Shown here: piece by piece, positions 7,731-14,767 of the stretch
Layout of the letters: each line of letters starts with the position of its first letter
How positions within the stretch are numbered: position 1 is the stretch's first letter
Source of the DNA: DTU015 sp964641455
GTDB taxonomy: Bacteria; Bacillota; Sulfobacillia; Fermentithermobacillales; Fermentithermobacillaceae
Direction of reading: 5' to 3'
Length of the DNA stretch: 16,612 bases
NCBI GenBank assembly: GCA_964641455.1
Contig: CAZXLH010000043.1
Span: 1 to 16,612, forward strand
Notes under the pieces: model-generated
The model's input: the letters and a program-made list of their open reading frames with translations, nothing else
What the model was told of the DNA's origin: nothing
Database searches by the model: none
Program-made: the position numbers and the translations under genes

Positions 7731-9704
7731 CTAAAATTGATCCCAATCCAAAGTTTGTACCTCAATAAGTTCGTCAGGAATATCCTTAATAAACCTGGAA
7801 ATACCGGTCAAGTTCGTTCCATAGTAAGTTTCTCTGTAAGCTGCCAAAGTAAGATATAAAAGTTCCCTTGCCCGGGTCATACCTACATAGCACAACCGGC
7901 GCTCCTCTTCTATCTGGTTTTCATCCCCAATAGACCTGATATGGGGAAGAAGCCCCTCTTCCATACCCACCATAAACACTACATCAAACTCAAGCCCCTT
8001 GGCTGCATGAAGAGACATCATTACACATGTATCCTCATCTTCGTCGTACGCATCTTGATCGCTTGCAAGCGCCTGGTTTTCAAGATAGTCATAAAGGGTT
8101 TCTCCTTGAGATGCTGACATTCTCATGGAAATCAGGAGTTCTTGCAGATTCTCAATCCTTGCCTGGCCTTCTTTGGAATCTTTGGCTAACAGATATTGCT
8201 TATACCCTGTATGTTCGAGAATATGATTCATAATTTCATGGGTTGGTATACTCTCTGTATCTGATACATCTTTGAGAATGGTTCCAAGTTCTATGGCAGA
8301 TTTCTTTCCCGGCCTGGTTAGCCGGGGAATCTTGGTTGCCTCACATAACGCATCAATAATGCTCAAATCGTTTTGCTCTGCATAAGCTATTATCCGCCGC
8401 AAGCTGGCAGGGCCAAGGCTCCTGGGAGGTTCGTTAATTACTCTTTCCAGGGCAATATAGTCCTTAGGATAGGCAATAAGCCGAAGGTAACTAATGGCGT
8501 CCTTAACTTCCTTTCTCTCATAGAACCTGAGGCCGCCTACAATCGTAAAGGGTATACCGGCCCGCATAAACGCGTCTTCAAAACTCCTTGACTGAGCGTG
8601 TGTACGATAAAGCACTGCAATAGATCCAAGGGGCCTGGTAGCAGACAGGCGAAGTATTTCCTCAGCGACAAACCGGGCTTCTTCATCTTGGTTTCGGCTA
8701 ATCGACACCAATATTGGAGACCCGCCTCTCTTAGAGGTCCATAACCGCTTGTCTTTTCTAAAACAGTTCTTTGATACAACATGATAAGCTCCGTCCAGAA
8801 TTACTTGCGTTGAGCGATAATTCTCTTCTAGTTTGACTATTTTACATGAAGGATAGTCCTTCTCGAAATCCAGGATATTTCGAAGATCGGCCCCGCGGAA
8901 ATTATAGATGCTCTGATCGTCATCGCCTACCACAGCCAAATTCTTGTGGGAAGCGGCGAGAATCTTAGTCAATTCATACTGAGCCCTGTTAGTATCCTGA
9001 TACTCATCTACAAGTATGTACTGAAACTTCTCCTGGTATTTCTCACGTATTTGCTTATTGCTGTTGAGCAGCAAAACAGTGTTCATAATCAAATCGTCAA
9101 AGTCCATTCCATTTAGTTCTTCAAGCTTCTTCTGGTATAACACATATGCTTGAGCCACTTTGGCTTCATAGAATGACCCGGCTTTTTCGGCCAGCGCCGC
9201 CGGATCCCACAATTTGTCCTTGGCGCTTGAAATGCTTCTTAGGATACCCGAAGGAGTGTATTGTTTTTCAGATAAGTTCATTTCCTTAAGAACCTGCCGC
9301 ATTATGCGTGCCTGGTCCTTAGGATCCATTATTGAAAACCGGCTTGGCTTGCCGATTGCCGGGTATTCAGTGCGCAAAATTCTCAGACAGGTTGCATGGA
9401 AGGTCATAGCCCAAACGCCGTCTGCCCTATCCCCCAAAATCGACTCAATACGGCTCTTAAGTTCAGTTGCCGCCTTATTTGTAAACGTAATTGCCAAAAT
9501 TGACCACGGCTTTACCCCTTGAGATATCAAGTACGCCACACGCCGGGTCAAAACAGTGGTTTTCCCGCTGCCTGCCCCTGCAAGTATAAGAAGCGGCCCA
9601 TTCATATAGGTAACCGCTTGTCTTTGTGGTTCGTTAAGCCCTTTGAGAATCTCTCGTGAATCTATATATTGTAAGTTTGCTTTTACCAAAATTAACACAT
9701 CCAT
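7731..9704 (-). CDS. pcrA: UvrD/PcrA-type superfamily 1A DNA helicase, short form
   Basis: This is a 3'-5' ATP-dependent DNA helicase acting in repair and in removal of RecA and stalled transcription complexes. About 657 residues with all SF1A motifs: LNEPQRQAV (Q motif), AGAGSGKT (Walker A, about 42-49), FTNKAATELK (Ia), VDEYQDTNRAQ (Walker B, about 232-242), GDDDQSIYNFRGAD (III), LEENYRST (IV), SLHAAKGLEFDVVF (V) and YVGMTRAREL (VI). It ends soon after SRFIKDIPDELIE and lacks the linker and Tudor-like C-terminal domain of typical PcrA (about 730-740 residues), so its outline is closer to Rep. The longest frame starts at a TTG at 9755, but that codon is the -35 of a good promoter whose start falls near 9719. 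The ATG at 9704 is therefore chosen, although no clear ribosome binding site precedes it. GTG 9698 and TTG 9689 are alternatives. Confidence 0.93.
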   Translation of the reverse strand: MDVLILVKANLQYIDSREILKGLNEPQRQAVTYMNGPLLILAGAGSGKTTVLTRRVAYLISQGVKPWSILAITFTNKAATELKSRIESILGDRADGVWAMTFHATCLRILRTEYPAIGKPSRFSIMDPKDQARIMRQVLKEMNLSEKQYTPSGILRSISSAKDKLWDPAALAEKAGSFYEAKVAQAYVLYQKKLEELNGMDFDDLIMNTVLLLNSNKQIREKYQEKFQYILVDEYQDTNRAQYELTKILAASHKNLAVVGDDDQSIYNFRGADLRNILDFEKDYPSCKIVKLEENYRSTQVILDGAYHVVSKNCFRKDKRLWTSKRGGSPILVSISRNQDEEARFVAEEILRLSATRPLGSIAVLYRTHAQSRSFEDAFMRAGIPFTIVGGLRFYERKEVKDAISYLRLIAYPKDYIALERVINEPPRSLGPASLRRIIAYAEQNDLSIIDALCEATKIPRLTRPGKKSAIELGTILKDVSDTESIPTHEIMNHILEHTGYKQYLLAKDSKEGQARIENLQELLISMRMSASQGETLYDYLENQALASDQDAYDEDEDTCVMMSLHAAKGLEFDVVFMVGMEEGLLPHIRSIGDENQIEEERRLCYVGMTRARELLYLTLAAYRETYYGTNLTGISRFIKDIPDELIEVQTLDWDQF

Positions 9705-9725
9705 TAGGAATACTGGAACATCTAG

Positions 9726-9755
9726 ATTATACCGAATTTGATCTCTACAGGGCAA
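9726..9755 (-). promoter_or_regulatory. Candidate sigma-A promoter of pcrA-ligA-gatCAB-murB-rlmD
   Basis: On the minus strand TTGCCC (9755-9750) is followed by 18 bases and a perfect TATAAT (9731-9726). The predicted start near 9719 gives a leader of about 15 bases to the ATG at 9704. The -35 matches consensus at 4 of 6 bases. The close spacing of the downstream genes suggests that this drives the whole block. It is called by eye. Confidence 0.6.
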
Positions 9756-9773
9756 AATTTGAAAACAACCTGT

Positions 9774-9803
9774 TTGAAGGAACTGCAGCTATCGACGTAG
9801 AAT
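9774..9803 (+). promoter_or_regulatory. Candidate sigma-A promoter of the XPB operon
   Basis: TTGAAG (9774-9779), an 18-base spacer and TAGAAT (9798-9803) form a plausible promoter pointing into the XPB gene, with a start expected near 9810. Its -35 lies only 18 bases from the -35 of the divergent pcrA promoter. Another -10-like hexamer, TATACT at 9819-9824, has no convincing -35 partner. Confidence 0.45.
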
Positions 9804-9805
9804 GG

Positions 9806-9832
9806 TTACACTTAGAGTTATACTCAGTGTAA
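9806..9832. promoter_or_regulatory. 27-base interrupted palindrome over the predicted XPB transcription start
   Basis: The outer arms TTACACT (9806-9812) and AGTGTAA (9826-9832) are perfectly complementary, as are the inner arms GAGT (9815-9818) and ACTC (9822-9825). There is a 2-base TA bulge on one side and a TAT loop, so 11 base pairs in all. It begins three bases after the -10 and spans the predicted start, which is the position of a repressor operator. In RNA it would be a hairpin at or near the 5' end. It does not match the Gram-positive LexA box (GAAC-N4-GTTC). No T-run follows it, so it is not a terminator. Confidence 0.5.
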
Positions 9833-9850
9833 GATGGAAAAACATATTTC

Positions 9851-9856
9851 AGGAGG
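9851..9856 (+). promoter_or_regulatory. Ribosome binding site that places the XPB start
   Basis: A perfect AGGAGG ends 7 bases before the in-frame TTG at 9864. The in-frame GTG at 9858 is one base away, too close, and the ATG at 9834 lies upstream of the site with no ribosome binding site of its own. Confidence 0.75.
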
Positions 9857-9863
9857 AGTGCCT

Positions 9864-11564
9864 TTGCGAAGGAATCTTCCGGCAACAATCCAAAGCGACG
9901 GCACAATATTACTGGAAGTTGATAACCCTTATTATGAAAATGCACGTGACGTAATTATGCGTTTTTCAGATTTGGTCAAGAGCCCTGAATATGTGCATAC
10001 TTATCGTTTGTCAGTATTGTCGCTATGGAACGCCGCTTCATGCGGGCTTACTCCCGACGAAGTAATCGAAGGGTTAGATCGTTACTCCAGATATCCGTTG
10101 CCTGAAAATATCATAGTGTATATCAGAGATACCATGGACAAATTCGGTATCCTCAAACTCACACGCCAAAACGAATCCTTTGTCCTGAGTTCTTCCGATA
10201 GCTTTATCATGGAAGAAATCAAATTGTCAGTCAAAATGGCTCCATACATTCAAGAAACCATGGGAGAAAACTCGGTAATTATTAAACCTCACTCACGGGG
10301 CCTTGTGAAACAAATTCTCATAAAAATGGGCTATCCGTGTGAGGATCTGGCAGGATACACCGTCGGAGATCCTCTGGACATATCTCTTCGCAACAAGACT
10401 CTTGAAGGTAAACCCTTCAGCCTTAGGCCGTATCAAAAAGCTGCAAGAGATGCATTTTGGGCAGGCGGGAGCATCAGGGGAGGAAGCGGAGTAGTGGTAC
10501 TTCCCTGTGGAGCGGGCAAAACCATTGTAGGGCTTGGGGCCATGGAACTCATAGGCTCACAAACTTTGATTCTCACAACCAACGTTGTAGCGCTCAGGCA
10601 ATGGATAAACGAAATTATTGACAAATCGAATTTGACCGAAGACATGGTAAAAGAATACAGCGGCGAAAAGAAGGAAGTAGGCCCTGTAACGGTTACCACA
10701 TACCAGATTCTTACCTACAGAAAACGAGGTACCAAAAAAGAAGTATACCCGCATTTCTCGTTATTCAACCAAAGAAATTGGGGCCTCATAATCTATGACG
10801 AAGTACATCTTCTGCCTGCGCCAGTTTTCAGAATCACTGCTGATCTTCAAGCCAGAAGAAGGTTAGGGCTTACAGCCACTCTGGTTAGGGAAGACGGCCG
10901 CGAGGACGACGTATTCAGCCTTATCGGCCCTAAGAAATTCGATAAGCCATGGAAAGAGTTGGAAGAGCAAAACTGGATTGCCGCCGCTAATTGTCATGAA
11001 ATTCGGGTTGGGTTCACTCAGGAAAACCGCCTTGAATATCATATAACCGGTGAAAGGGATAAATACAGAGTTGCAGCAACTAACCCTGCAAAGTACCCGT
11101 TAGTCGAAGCAATTGTTAACCTACATGCAGATGACCAGATCTTAGTGTTGGGGCAATACATAGATCAGCTTGAGTATATCTCAAAACTCCTCGATGCGCC
11201 CATGATTTACGGACAAACACCTAACAACGTGCGCGAAGAACTATATGGCCAATTCAGAGACGGGAAAATCAAGGTTCTTGTGGTTTCTAAAGTAGCAAAC
11301 TTCGCCATAGACCTTCCTGATGCCAATGTGGCAATACAAGTATCAGGCACTTTTGGTTCCCGTCAAGAAGAAGCACAGCGCCTCGGTAGGATCCTTCGCC
11401 CGAAACCCCAAGGAGAAAGTGCGGTGTTTTATACGCTGGTTACCCGCAACACAAAAGACCAGGAGTTTTCACAAAAAAGGCAATTGTTTTTGACGGAACA
11501 AGGATATAGATATACGATTTGGGAAAGTCAGAGTTTTCTTAGCAAAATAAAGAAGGAGAAATAG
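9864..11564 (+). CDS. XPB/Rad25 (ERCC3)-family superfamily 2 DNA helicase
   Basis: This is a bacterial homologue of XPB, the 3'-5' helicase/translocase of TFIIH; mycobacterial relatives have been shown to unwind DNA 3' to 5'. From the TTG the protein is 566 residues. Residues about 6-110 form the XPB N-terminal domain (IQSDGTILLEV, HTYRLSVLSLW, YSRYPLPENI), followed by a small segment where the damage-recognition domain is expected (about 125-158). The helicase core follows: LRPYQ Q-like motif (188-192), Walker A GAGKT (216-220), Walker B DEVH (312-315), LTATLV then the XPB-specific RED motif (342-344), and motif VI QRLGRILRP (505-513). The start follows from the AGGAGG at 9851; the longer frame from ATG 9834 adds only ten residues and abuts a palindrome. 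The downstream partner starts 3 bases after the stop. The gene diverges from pcrA. Family assignment is secure; the pathway is inferred. Confidence 0.95.
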   Translation: MRRNLPATIQSDGTILLEVDNPYYENARDVIMRFSDLVKSPEYVHTYRLSVLSLWNAASCGLTPDEVIEGLDRYSRYPLPENIIVYIRDTMDKFGILKLTRQNESFVLSSSDSFIMEEIKLSVKMAPYIQETMGENSVIIKPHSRGLVKQILIKMGYPCEDLAGYTVGDPLDISLRNKTLEGKPFSLRPYQKAARDAFWAGGSIRGGSGVVVLPCGAGKTIVGLGAMELIGSQTLILTTNVVALRQWINEIIDKSNLTEDMVKEYSGEKKEVGPVTVTTYQILTYRKRGTKKEVYPHFSLFNQRNWGLIIYDEVHLLPAPVFRITADLQARRRLGLTATLVREDGREDDVFSLIGPKKFDKPWKELEEQNWIAAANCHEIRVGFTQENRLEYHITGERDKYRVAATNPAKYPLVEAIVNLHADDQILVLGQYIDQLEYISKLLDAPMIYGQTPNNVREELYGQFRDGKIKVLVVSKVANFAIDLPDANVAIQVSGTFGSRQEEAQRLGRILRPKPQGESAVFYTLVTRNTKDQEFSQKRQLFLTEQGYRYTIWESQSFLSKIKKEK

Positions 11565-11567
11565 CCG

Positions 11568-13160
11568 ATGAAACTTAAAGACGCTCTTGAGGCACTTCCA
11601 ATAGAACGTCTTAATTCAATAGCCTATTTCTATGGCATTACTTTAGAGCCTGATTCCGATATAAAGGAAGAAGACTTTCAATCTGAACTGTCTGCCCTTG
11701 TTTCTGCCCATCTTCTAATTCCTGCCAATGCACTTGTAGCCATGAATGGCCTCAACGAAGAAGAAATGCTGGCGCTACGTATGATAACCCTTGCCGCCGG
11801 AGGAACCGGCGTAATCGTCGAGCAATGCCACCAAAAGCTTAACCAGCTCTCGCGCAAGTGGCGTCGAAATGGGTTCAAAGTAATAGAAGCGCTGATAGCC
11901 AGAGGGTTGGTATTCACACGGAGGGAAGCCTACAGGCAAGTATACTTTGTACCCGCAGATTTGCGTAAAGTGCTTACAGGCTTTTTCCTAACGGATATTT
12001 TTCAGGATGCCAGTATCGACCCAAGTAAATTCTCTCCAAGATATAAATCAGACTTTGCAGCACCCCTAAGGCATATATGTTTGCTGTTATCATATATACG
12101 CAAAAATGAAGTGCGGGTTACTCAAGCCGGTACAATGTTCAAAAAGTCTCAACATGAACTGGCAGTTATATTAGAAGAAGACGACACAGACTTAAGTGAA
12201 ACTTTCTTCCCGGTAAGGTATCCACCACGGCTTGCGTTTTTGCTATACTTTGCAAAATCCAACAGCCTATGCGATGAAAGAAATAATGTGCTCAAACTTG
12301 GCCCTGAAGCCGAAACGTGGCTCAAGGGCCCTTACTCCCAGTGGCGCAAGGGCCTTTATGAGTACTGGAAGCAAACTTTCATGTCCCAGGATTCAGACTT
12401 GCATACTTTGTTTTGGATAATTATGAACACTCCTCCTGATACAGTTGTTTCTATATCCAATCTTCTTGATCAAATGGATGCTCTCTCAACCAGCCATTCT
12501 TCTCATGGGTTGACTCTTCGCGTAGAAAGAAACTTAGTGGATATTCTGGAATACCTGGGGGCTTTGGAAGTTTGCCACGTGAGAAACGATTTGCTGATTA
12601 AAGTTACACCAATGGGCAGGGCCCTTCTTGACTACGCCCCTTGGCCTGAAGAAAACTTTGACACTGATATCTATGTCCAACCTAACTTCGAAGCACTGGT
12701 GCCTTGCACTATTGAACCAAGGATCCTTTGGACCATAGATACTTTTGCCGAAATCATTAAAGTCGATCAAATGATGGTCTACAAGTTATCCAAAAATTCG
12801 GTGTACCGTGCGCTTTTACATGGCCATACTCCTCAAACCATAGAACAATTCCTTGAAGAACATTCAAAAAGCCCATTGCCTCAAAATGTAGCCTATTCAA
12901 TAGCACACTGGGGAACATCATACGGCCGCATTGAATTTGAAGACGTTATACTTCTAAAATGCGATTCTGAGGAACTGGCCAACGAGCTCATGTTATCGCC
13001 AAAGATCAAACCCTACCTAAGAAAACAAGTTGGCCCTCGCTACTTGGTCATAGAAAGAGATTCTTACCAGGCACTGGTTACGGCACTTTCAGACGAAGGA
13101 TATATGCCCAAGGTAAAAACCATTCCACGCCTTGTGACGGAATCTGCAGGCCAGACGTAA
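11568..13160 (+). CDS. XPB-partner protein with winged-helix-like regions and a C-terminal XPB-NTD-like domain
   Basis: A 530-residue protein with no Walker motifs and no evident nuclease motif. Residues about 60-130 and 275-355 read as winged-helix-like modules, each a run of helices ending in a hydrophobic strand (LIARGLVFTRR; LEYLGALEVCHV). Residues about 366-515 align with the N-terminal domain of the upstream helicase: YKLS...GHTP...PLPQN...YGRIEF matches YRLS...GLTP...PLPEN...FGILKL with identical spacing. The similarity continues into PYL...GY against PYI...GY. This fits the helicase-associated domain family (Pfam Helicase_C_3, from memory) whose members lie beside XPB in actinobacteria. 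In eukaryotic TFIIH, p52 has winged-helix domains and a clutch domain related to the XPB N-terminus, so a p52-like regulator of XPB is the best hypothesis. The AGAAGGAG site (11551-11558) is 9 bases from the ATG. The stop is 4 bases from the convergent rseC stop. Confidence 0.85.
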   Translation: MKLKDALEALPIERLNSIAYFYGITLEPDSDIKEEDFQSELSALVSAHLLIPANALVAMNGLNEEEMLALRMITLAAGGTGVIVEQCHQKLNQLSRKWRRNGFKVIEALIARGLVFTRREAYRQVYFVPADLRKVLTGFFLTDIFQDASIDPSKFSPRYKSDFAAPLRHICLLLSYIRKNEVRVTQAGTMFKKSQHELAVILEEDDTDLSETFFPVRYPPRLAFLLYFAKSNSLCDERNNVLKLGPEAETWLKGPYSQWRKGLYEYWKQTFMSQDSDLHTLFWIIMNTPPDTVVSISNLLDQMDALSTSHSSHGLTLRVERNLVDILEYLGALEVCHVRNDLLIKVTPMGRALLDYAPWPEENFDTDIYVQPNFEALVPCTIEPRILWTIDTFAEIIKVDQMMVYKLSKNSVYRALLHGHTPQTIEQFLEEHSKSPLPQNVAYSIAHWGTSYGRIEFEDVILLKCDSEELANELMLSPKIKPYLRKQVGPRYLVIERDSYQALVTALSDEGYMPKVKTIPRLVTESAGQT

Positions 13161-13164
13161 ACAA

Positions 13165-13590
13165 TCAGTCTTCTCGCAAAGGCCTGGCAACAGGCTTATA
13201 CTTGCCTACCTCTCTCAAGCCAATATCATAGTTCCTAAGCCAGGCGAAAGACAAAGCGAAACCTCCCAGGGCAAAAACCCACGCCCATACGGAAGCATTG
13301 CCCAGCATTTTCCCTAAAAACCAACCTCCCGCGTACCCGGCGCCTGCAGACAACAATGGAAGCCCGTAGACAAGGAATGATACTCGCAAATAATCTACAT
13401 CTTGCAACTCCAACTCAACAAGATCACCTGGTTTTGGATCTCCTGTCTTTACAGCTTCTATAATCATTGAATCGCCGCCAAACGACAGGTGGCCACCGCA
13501 ACGGCCACAACCGCTGCATGCAGCTTTTCTCTTAACATTGACTGTTATTGAATTTCCCTTGACTGAAACCACAGTGCCTATTTCTTTCAA
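13165..13590 (-). CDS. SoxR-reducing system / RseC-MucC family membrane protein
   Basis: A 141-residue integral membrane protein of the RseC/MucC family. E. coli RseC takes part in SoxR reduction and sigma-E control; the role in Gram-positive bacteria is not established. The soluble N-terminal part (1-65) contains Cys25, Cys28 and Cys31 in ACSGCGRCGG, a CxxCxxC cluster, followed by GDLVELEL. Two hydrophobic segments follow (about 67-95 and 98-118), then a charged tail with several lysines and arginines. The longest frame begins at a GTG at 13626, but GGGGGA (13597-13602) lies 6 bases before the TTG at 13590. From there the protein starts MKEIGTVVSV, as RseC proteins usually do, so the TTG is chosen. 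It lies 37 bases downstream of rodA and is probably the last gene of the min-rodA run. Confidence 0.85.
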   Translation of the reverse strand: MKEIGTVVSVKGNSITVNVKRKAACSGCGRCGGHLSFGGDSMIIEAVKTGDPKPGDLVELELQDVDYLRVSFLVYGLPLLSAGAGYAGGWFLGKMLGNASVWAWVFALGGFALSFAWLRNYDIGLREVGKYKPVARPLRED

Positions 13591-13627
13591 TTGTTTTCCC
13601 CCATGTAACAAGCCTAAAGCCAGCACA

Positions 13628-14767
13628 CTAGAACAAAATCTTATGCCGCTTCCAGCTTACATTAAGGACAAGCCCAATACAAAACGCATTTACCACCGAT
13701 GCAGTTCCACCATAGCTCAAAAACGGAAGAGGTATGCCGGTAACAGGCATAATGCCCATTGTCATGCCTATATTTACAACGCTTTGAAACAGGAACATAG
13801 CCGTGACTCCCCCTGCAATCAACGTCCCCTCTTTGTCGGCAGAATTGAATGCTGCAAATAAGCAGCGGCATAGAATGAGTACATATACTCCAAGCACTGC
13901 CATGGTTCCCGCAAAGCCTAATTCTTCCCCAACCACTGAAAAAATGAAGTCTGTTTGCTGATGAGGTATGAAATCCAACCTGTTTTGGGTACCCTTCCCC
14001 AGGCCTTTACCCCAGACAGCGCCTGACCCTATGGCGATCTTCGATTGCAGCACCTGGTAACCCGTGCCCAGGGGATCTTTTTCAGGGTTAAAACCTGACG
14101 TGATCCTATCTATCCAGTGTTCTTCAATAGGCAAGGGCACCCCTGCGTAAAAATACAGCCACAAGAGAATCGCCAATATAGTAATGCCTACGGCTATCAA
14201 CCTAACAATCAGTTTTCCCGGGGTACCGGCAAAATACAACATGCCTGTAGCGGTAACAACCACTACAAGCGTAGTGCCAAGATCAGGCTGCTTGAGAATT
14301 AAAAGCGCAGGGATAACCAACCATCCGTAAAACGGGATTAGATCCCAAATAGAATCAGGCGGGCTATCCCTGGAGCACAGTATATTGGTTGAAAATAATA
14401 TCGTTGTCAGTTTGTAAAGTTCTGAGGGTTGCAGATCCAAGAACCCTAGCGGAATCCATCTTGTAGAACCGCCGGCTGTTTTGCCTATGAAAAAAACAGC
14501 AACAAGCAATAGTACGTTTGCCCCTAGAATCCAAGGCGATAGCCATACAAGGTCCCGGTAATCGATAAAGGTACCCAAACCCATCATAATTAGAGATACT
14601 ATTACCAAAATCACCTGTTTCTTTAGGTAATAATGTCCGCCGGCTGAATGGGTAGCGCTGTCTATGAGAGGAAGAGACAAGATCTCAAGGAACAGTACGG
14701 CACCAAGCAGCCAAAAATCTATACGCCGTACTGCTCTTCTTTCAATCCTGACGCTAGGCAGTTCAAT
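13628..14767 (-). CDS. rodA: RodA, SEDS-family peptidoglycan glycosyltransferase
   Basis: RodA polymerises lipid II into glycan strands during cell elongation, working with a class B penicillin-binding protein and MreBCD in the membrane. The protein is about 379 residues with roughly ten membrane helices and the SEDS signatures: GGSTRWIPLGFLDLQPSEL (about 99-117), KQPDLGTTLV (about 159-168), the extracellular QQTDFIFSVVGEELG segment with the conserved Asp near 273, and PFLSYGGT (about 348-355). The start is uncertain. No ATG, GTG or TTG lies between 14815 and the first membrane helix. The frame reaches back to a TTG at 14881, deep inside minE. I place the start at an ATT at 14767 that shares one base with the minE stop, with AAAGGAGG 13 bases and GGAAGG 6 bases upstream. 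TTG 14815 is the main alternative and would add 16 residues of atypical sequence. Confidence 0.93.
   Translation of the reverse strand: MELPSVRIERRAVRRIDFWLLGAVLFLEILSLPLIDSATHSAGGHYYLKKQVILVIVSLIMMGLGTFIDYRDLVWLSPWILGANVLLLVAVFFIGKTAGGSTRWIPLGFLDLQPSELYKLTTILFSTNILCSRDSPPDSIWDLIPFYGWLVIPALLILKQPDLGTTLVVVVTATGMLYFAGTPGKLIVRLIAVGITILAILLWLYFYAGVPLPIEEHWIDRITSGFNPEKDPLGTGYQVLQSKIAIGSGAVWGKGLGKGTQNRLDFIPHQQTDFIFSVVGEELGFAGTMAVLGVYVLILCRCLFAAFNSADKEGTLIAGGVTAMFLFQSVVNIGMTMGIMPVTGIPLPFLSYGGTASVVNAFCIGLVLNVSWKRHKILF

Noticed and set aside
3076..8640. Frequent GGCCTG/CAGGCC words across the minus-strand genes, considered as a dispersed repeat or uptake-type signal
   Set aside because: They fall in different frames and contexts within conserved genes without a longer common core, and are most simply explained by codon preference.
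9720..9727. ATCTAGAT palindrome at the pcrA -10/start region
   Set aside because: Eight bases is expected by chance and it mostly overlaps the TATAAT; there is no second copy to suggest an operator.
9704..9863. Possible LexA (SOS) box between pcrA and XPB
   Set aside because: I found no GAAC-N4-GTTC or close variant; GGAAC occurrences here lack the matching second half.
13180..13197. Hairpin with GCCTG/CAGGC stem and GCAA loop at the convergent XPB-partner / rseC ends, possible bidirectional terminator
   Set aside because: The stem is only 7 pairs with one wobble, lies inside the rseC coding region, and no T-run follows on either strand.
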